From the NCBI GenBank assembly GCA_947179155.2, contig OX359286.1, forward strand, positions 10,008,501 through 10,072,500: a DNA stretch of 64,000 bases, in the 5' to 3' direction. Shown here piece by piece: positions 61,501-64,000 of this stretch. A program made the position numbers and the translations under genes. Below the pieces are notes generated by a model that was given only the letters and a program-made list of their open reading frames with translations, was not told the origin of the DNA and searched no databases. Numbering within the stretch: position 1 is the first letter of the stretch; each line of letters begins with the position of its first letter. The stretch comes from Hedera helix (lineage: Eukaryota > Streptophyta > Magnoliopsida > Apiales > Araliaceae).

Positions 61501-62747
61501 AACCTGGCTTATCCAGTAATCTTAAGAACTGGTTGTTGGGTTTGTTAGCATGCACCGACCCTGCATTCCCTACAAGAGATTCACTTCTTCCTTATGCTGA
61601 GCTTTCAAGAACATATGCAAAGATGCGTAATGAGGCTAGTCAATTGTTTAGTGCTGTTGAGTCGTGTGGCATGTTTAAAGATTTCTTGTCATCTATCAAT
61701 TTTGATCTGCAAAGCTTGACGGCTGATGATGCAATAAACTTTGCATCAAAGGTTCCATTGCTAAGTAGTAATGATACTGCTGGGGAAGACTCTGCTGGGA
61801 GGCACATTGCGGATGAACTGGAATCACTAAAACAAAAACTTTTGACAACTTCAGGTTATTTGAAATGCGTTCAGGTATGTTTGAAATTTTATCATTGATC
61901 CCTAAAGGCTACTTGAGGTCCTAAAGGAAAACCTTTTGCTTCTGTGCTTTGGTTCTATATTGTTAATCCTTATGTAGAGTACTATAATTCCAATATTGGT
62001 TGCTATAATCTAATGTCTTTTGTTTTCCCTTATTTTACACGTTTCTCCCCCCACTATTTCTGTACAATTTGCAGAGTAATTTGCATGTTACTGTCTGTGC
62101 TTTAGTTGCTGCTGCAGTTGTTCATATGTCAGATCTTCCTGCGAAACTTAATCCAATTATTTTACCCTTGATGGCCTCTATTAAAAGAGAGCAGGTACAA
62201 TTCTAGAGTGCTATACTATTCTTTTCACAACATATATCCTTCTAATTATAATTTGTATAATATTCCTTTAAAGGAGAAAATACTGCAGAATAAGGCAGCT
62301 GAGGCCCTTGCAGAGCTTATTTATCATTGTACTGCACGTAAGCCTAGTCCAAATGACAAGTTAATTAAGAATCTTTGTAATTTGACGTGCATGGATCCAC
62401 ATGAAACTCCTCAAGCTGGGCTTCTGAGTTCCACAGAGATTATTGAAGATCAAGATCTCATGGGAACCAGTACCAGTAAGCATAAGTCGAAGGCTCATTC
62501 CGCTTCTGGTGAAGATCGATCAAAGGTAGAGGGATTTATTAGTAGACGAGGGTCTGAACTCGCGTTGAAGCATTTGTGCGCGAAGTTTGGTTCGGAATTA
62601 TTTGATAAGCTTCCTAAGCTGTGGGATTGCCTTACTGAAATCCTTAAGCCCAGTAGTCTCGAGGGGCTGACTGCTGCAGATGATGAGCATATTACTCAAC
62701 CTATTGATTCTACTAAGGATCCTCAGGTTTTGATAAATAATATCCAG
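38522..62747 (+). CDS. BTAF1: TATA-binding protein-associated factor BTAF1/Mot1 (plant RGD3), N-terminal 1280 residues
   Basis: BTAF1/Mot1 is a nuclear Snf2-family ATPase that uses ATP to strip TBP from DNA; the Arabidopsis orthologue is RGD3. Coding exons: 38522-38570, 38954-39048, 45386-45603, 45811-45865, 50220-50301, 53639-53976, 55509-55617, 55703-56312, 56443-56575, 56814-56882, 58922-59133, 59912-60143, 60403-60573, 60909-61334, 61428-61874, 62075-62194 and 62274-62747. All introns are GT..AG and all junctions keep frame (3840 nt). The start MAQQSSRLHRLLTLLD is the conserved family N-terminus. HEAT-type blocks include NWDTRVAAAHAIGAIA, WEVRHGSVMALREIL (317-331), WEVRHGSLLGIKYLVAV and DVRAVAADALIPTAAAI. 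A basic stretch, KRERE (365-369) and KRPK (386-389), is a likely nuclear signal. The family is about 2000-2100 residues, so the Snf2 helicase domain lies to the right of the window. No frame damage is seen. Confidence 0.96.
39386..39782. repeat. Tandem duplication of ~200 bp in intron 2
   Basis: Two head-to-tail copies (39386-39591 and 39592-39782) both starting GCAG.ACTAATGACCACTAA and ending near TTCATTCTGA.GAATAGA. The second lacks about 13 bp after CAGGCGTGA. It lies in the 6337-bp intron 2 (39049-45385). Confidence 0.88.
40026..40448 (-). mobile_element. Gypsy-type LTR fragment in intron 2
   Basis: Begins TGATGTAGGACAAGAATT, the inverted 3' end of a gypsy-type LTR (compare 46601), with a minus-strand TATA-like TTCCTTATAAATAGCATAG near 40222-40240. 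The right limit is approximate. Confidence 0.5.
40449..41720 (-). mobile_element. Second gypsy-type LTR fragment, split by a hAT-like element
   Basis: TTAGGACAAGGTGGAAGGAA at the left and the 41510-41640 part (AAACCCTAA..CTTGGAGACCAAGT) align in order with the LTR at 46601-46979. The middle (40537-41483) is inserted sequence. Limits are approximate. Confidence 0.5.
40537..41483. mobile_element. hAT-like non-autonomous element in intron 2
   Basis: Ends are CAGTGTTCTAAAAGACGACC and, inverted, TAGTGCTGTAAAAAAAATTA. Both run into related CCTAGGTGG and GGCGCC-rich blocks, as in hAT elements with an AGTG.TGTAAAA terminus. The candidate 8-bp duplication (TAAACAAA/TAAATCAG) is poor. No transposase is seen. 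Confidence 0.5.
42110..43021. mobile_element. hAT-type non-autonomous element in intron 2
   Basis: Ends are CAGTGGCGGATCTACG and, inverted, CAAGGGCGGATCCAGC. The flanking 8-bp duplication is AATGTGGT (42102-42109) and AATTTGGT (43022-43029), one mismatch. At 912 bp it has no transposase. A (TA)n run lies at 42601-42620. Confidence 0.75.
43107..43579. mobile_element. Mutator-like MITE in intron 2
   Basis: The ends TTATGCAGCACAAACACC and inverted TATGAAGCAACGATAACACG are related. Flanks GCTCTGAAG (43098-43106) and GCTCTCAAG (43580-43588) form a 9-bp duplication with one mismatch. The interior has ACACGG and GGACAC-rich motifs in both orientations. No coding capacity. Confidence 0.6.
43863..44545 (+). 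pseudogene. Copia RNase H fragment in intron 2
   Basis: Degenerate 3' end of a copia pol. It has a YLKLAHGKGILFRK stretch (about 43890-43930), GNLVTW-type sequence near 44020-44040, then after an interruption a TKHIEIDCRL stretch (about 44366-44395) and VVDVLTKGL (about 44442-44468). A purine tract, GAGGGGAGTG, lies at 44532-44541. It is interrupted at about 44050-44255 by an insert holding an (ATT)n run and CCGGTTCGG-type repeats. Confidence 0.75.
44050..44255. mobile_element. Small insertion with ACCGG repeats in the copia fragment
   Basis: ATT/AAT tracts followed by several ACCGG, GGTTCGG and CCGGTAC units. The host reading frame resumes after it. A local duplication of the TTTTGTTGGAGGTAA type lies at the left edge. 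The class is unknown. Confidence 0.4.
46601..46979 (-). mobile_element. 3' LTR-like segment of a gypsy element, intron 4
   Basis: Starts TGATGTAGGACAAAGATGG, the inverted LTR 3' end. It includes CCCTAATACTTGGAGGTCAAG, shared with 41545-41575. It abuts the decayed gag-pro region. A matching LTR on the right side of that region was not found. Confidence 0.5.
46980..48838 (-). pseudogene. Degenerate Ty3/gypsy gag-protease-RT start, antisense in intron 4
   Basis: Minus-strand gag start at 48836-48838 (MSNVTEEQQREKDKVPNPRK). Fragments follow in shifting frames: a capsid-like part with KDVPKPREYNGNRDA (about 48380-48430), a zinc-knuckle-like LCRSSLAKDCPKHKAL with its first ligand context altered (about 47680-47730), and a protease with VDKGASHNF where the catalytic Asp-Thr-Gly reads Asp-Lys-Gly (about 47490-47520). 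Next is KQFNVVPFPRLNTVMFLEGA (about 47270-47330), and the first residues of RT with LPTKFPPRQ (about 46985-47020). It breaks off there, so RT and integrase are missing. It is antisense to BTAF1. Confidence 0.78.
49410..49955. mobile_element. hAT-type non-autonomous element in intron 4
   Basis: A perfect 8-bp duplication, CTCAGATG, at 49402-49409 and 49956-49963. The left end AGTAATGAAGCCAGAATTTC and inverted right end CAAGGGCGGAAGGCACA are diverged terminal repeats of the same general type as the element at 42110. A (CA)n run lies at 49573-49588. No transposase. Confidence 0.72.
52069..52449. mobile_element. Foldback MITE in intron 5
   Basis: GACTAAATTCCAATTTGCAC at the left and its inverted counterpart at the right. 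Matching inner blocks such as TTTTAGCGAGAAAACAA and TTGTTTTCTCGCTGAAAG are also inverted, so most of the 381 bp can fold on itself. The target duplication is unclear. Elsewhere in intron 5, CTCCCTCTG-type Stowaway-like ends occur at about 51901 and 53261 without a convincing partner. Confidence 0.65.
54193..54740 (-). mobile_element. L1-type LINE 3' tail in intron 6, minus strand
   Basis: Read on the minus strand it ends with TTTGGCACTTTATGG, a TATATACTTATCAT stretch and an A-rich tail (54208-54222), a layout typical of plant L1 3' ends. The upstream limit is not defined and no coding part is recognised. Confidence 0.5.
54745..55108 (+). mobile_element. L1-type LINE 3' tail in intron 6, plus strand
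   Basis: Ends with CCCCTTTTTGGCACTTTTAA then ATTCAATAAAAGAAA, the same layout as the neighbouring minus-strand tail. A 67-residue frame at 54760-54963 is not recognisable. Confidence 0.5.
56627..56832 (+). repeat. Tandem duplication of the intron 9 acceptor and exon 10 start
   Basis: Two units of about 103 bp (56627-56729 and 56730-56832). Both include a TTTGCTACTTT..TTACCATACAAT block and the acceptor run CGCTTCTTTCAG or TGCTTCTTTCAG followed by the first 18 or so bases of exon 10 (GTAGACCAAAGTGGGAA or GTAGACCAGAGTGGGAA). The second unit holds the true exon 10 (56814-56882). The first keeps an intact-looking acceptor at 56710-56711. Confidence 0.92.
56883..58921 (+). other. BTAF1 intron 10, mostly featureless
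   Basis: A 2039-bp intron with a (GT)n(AT)n microsatellite at 58559-58590. Short frames inside are not recognisable and no element boundary is supported. Confidence 0.6.
59134..59911 (+). other. BTAF1 intron 11, with an antisense frame of unknown meaning
   Basis: A 778-bp intron. A 150-residue minus-strand frame (59426-59878) is open but resembles nothing I know. Confidence 0.5.
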
Positions 62748-64000
62748 GTATATGCCTTCACGTTTTACTTTTGAGTACTGTCTTATTACTTTACAAATTT
62801 GCTGTACATATAAATTTATGATGAGAAAGTTGTGTCATTTTCCACATTATATTTATGTGTGTATGCGTGTGTGCGCTTGAAATCTTTTGTGTGGTTATTT
62901 GTTGAACTTGTTCTTGATATCAACGAGTCACTTCCAATCTCACCTTTAAGTTATCTTTCTTTCGTTGTGAAGGTTTTGTATTCATTTGAACCTCTTTTTT
63001 GACAATTACTGCCTCCATCCACCAAAGGATGTCTAAATATTCAGTGGCAGAAAAATTAAGGTTTGTAAATTAGAGGAGAGAGTATAAAATTCGTTCTAAT
63101 CATACTCTTTATTTGGACCCACACAAATATCATAATTAGCTTGAGAGTGGAGTTGTTGTACAGGACTATGTGCAGTTTTAGGTAAAATTAGCAATAATAC
63201 CATATTTTCATTTGGTTTGTGTACTTGAAGTCATCCTTTTATGGACAAAATTCTAGTTTACTTTTAGACATCCTTTTGAGGCCGGAGGGAGTATGTCTTA
63301 TTGTATTCTTGAGATATAGTGGTTTGTTACAAATACTGATGTGTACAACTTTAAGTTGAGATGTATTGAGGAGCTTTCTTGAATATACCGTATACACCAT
63401 ATATAACTATTAGCTGCATTTTAATATTAGTAGTAAGTAGTATGTTTTTTAAATATTAGCTGCATTAAAATATTAGTTACTTTCATTGTATTGCATGCAT
63501 TCTAAGTAATATGTTATAAAGGATAAGTATAATTTCTTTTTTGGATTAAAATGTAATTGCTTGTGTATCTTTTGCATTGTTCCTTATCCTTGACAATTAC
63601 TGCAGGCAAATAGTTAATATATTTTCTACAGGGATGAAACCATATGTTGTAGTTGCTGAGTGTAAAACCGAGACTTGTCAAAACAATCAGTGTGTAAAAG
63701 TTGGTGCTTTTGTAAACCAATTATTTCAATAAGTTATGAAAGTGTCGAGCACTAACTTCAAATTGTGGAGATCCTTATTCTCCCCAAGTTGTTTTTGACT
63801 CTTGCTATTGTTTTTTGGGTAGTGTCTCCGTCTCATCCAGAGATCAAGCATTTTCGCAGATGTGAGTGTGTTTATTTTTTCATCCAACAACCTCTGAAAA
63901 CTGGATGTATAATTCTTTGTTATTGTTAAAGCGTGATGTACATATTTGCATCCATTTTCTGACAACTTAAGATTTTTTAAAAAAAAAAGAGGCAGATTCT
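62748..64000 (+). other. BTAF1 intron 17 (continues past the window)
   Basis: Starts GTATATGCC. No continuation of the BTAF1 frame is found up to 64000, so the next exon lies outside. Confidence 0.75.
63009..63291. mobile_element. Stowaway-like MITE in intron 17
   Basis: Ends CTGCCTCCATCC..AAAGGATGTCTAAA and, inverted, CTCCCTCCGGCCTCAAAAGG then ATGTCTAAAAG, flanked by TA on both sides (63007-63008, 63292-63293). At 283 bp this fits Tc1/mariner-type Stowaway elements. Confidence 0.78.

Noticed and set aside
63600..63720. Possible next BTAF1 exon after a TTTTCTACAG acceptor near 63631
   Set aside because: The sequence after the acceptor does not continue the BTAF1 protein, and I found no other continuation before 64000.

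Overview
The window is nuclear DNA from a flowering plant, most likely a dicot. It is AT-rich, carries plant LTR retrotransposons, hAT elements, Mutator-like and Stowaway-type MITEs and L1-type LINE tails, and has one intron-rich gene with plant GT..AG splice sites. I saw no bacterial, organellar or CRISPR features, no tRNA or rRNA, and nothing I would call a new biological system. The most unusual content is structural: nested solo LTRs carrying conserved hairpins, and a duplicated splice acceptor in the gene.

Positions 1-35453 hold a decayed Ty1/copia element. Its internal region (1-3620) retains traces of gag, protease, integrase and the RNase H tail but lacks the reverse transcriptase core. 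Its 3' LTR (3621-35453) has been cut into four pieces by later insertions. Three primary insertions lie in it: A1 (3888-10234, minus), A2 (11107-17604, plus) and C2 (17856-34952, plus). A1 and A2 each contain a B element (B1 4511-7858, B2 13374-16768, both minus). C2 contains its inverted relative C1 (17940-22687), D (22885-28713, itself holding E1 25415-27612) and E2 (31182-33390). All of these start with TG and end with CA. Eight of the nine have matching 5-bp target-site duplications at positions given below; C2 has one mismatch. None shows gag or pol, so they look like solo LTRs of 2.2-4.8 kb. A further Tat-type LTR piece, F (35454-36508), seems to be the site into which the copia element inserted.

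Positions 36509-38521 are the 5' flank of the gene, with a 313-bp foldback MITE about 0.9 kb upstream of the start codon and a TATA/telo-box cluster near 37911-37978.

From 38522 to the end lies the 5' part of a gene for the plant BTAF1/Mot1 protein (RGD3 in Arabidopsis), a Snf2-family remover of TBP from DNA. Seventeen coding exons, all in phase, encode residues 1-1280, which are the HEAT-repeat N-terminal region; the ATPase domain lies beyond the window. The introns are large (up to 6.3 kb) and hold gypsy and copia fragments, three hAT-type elements, a Mutator-like MITE, two LINE tails, a Stowaway MITE and several local duplications. One of these copies the 3' splice acceptor and first bases of exon 10.
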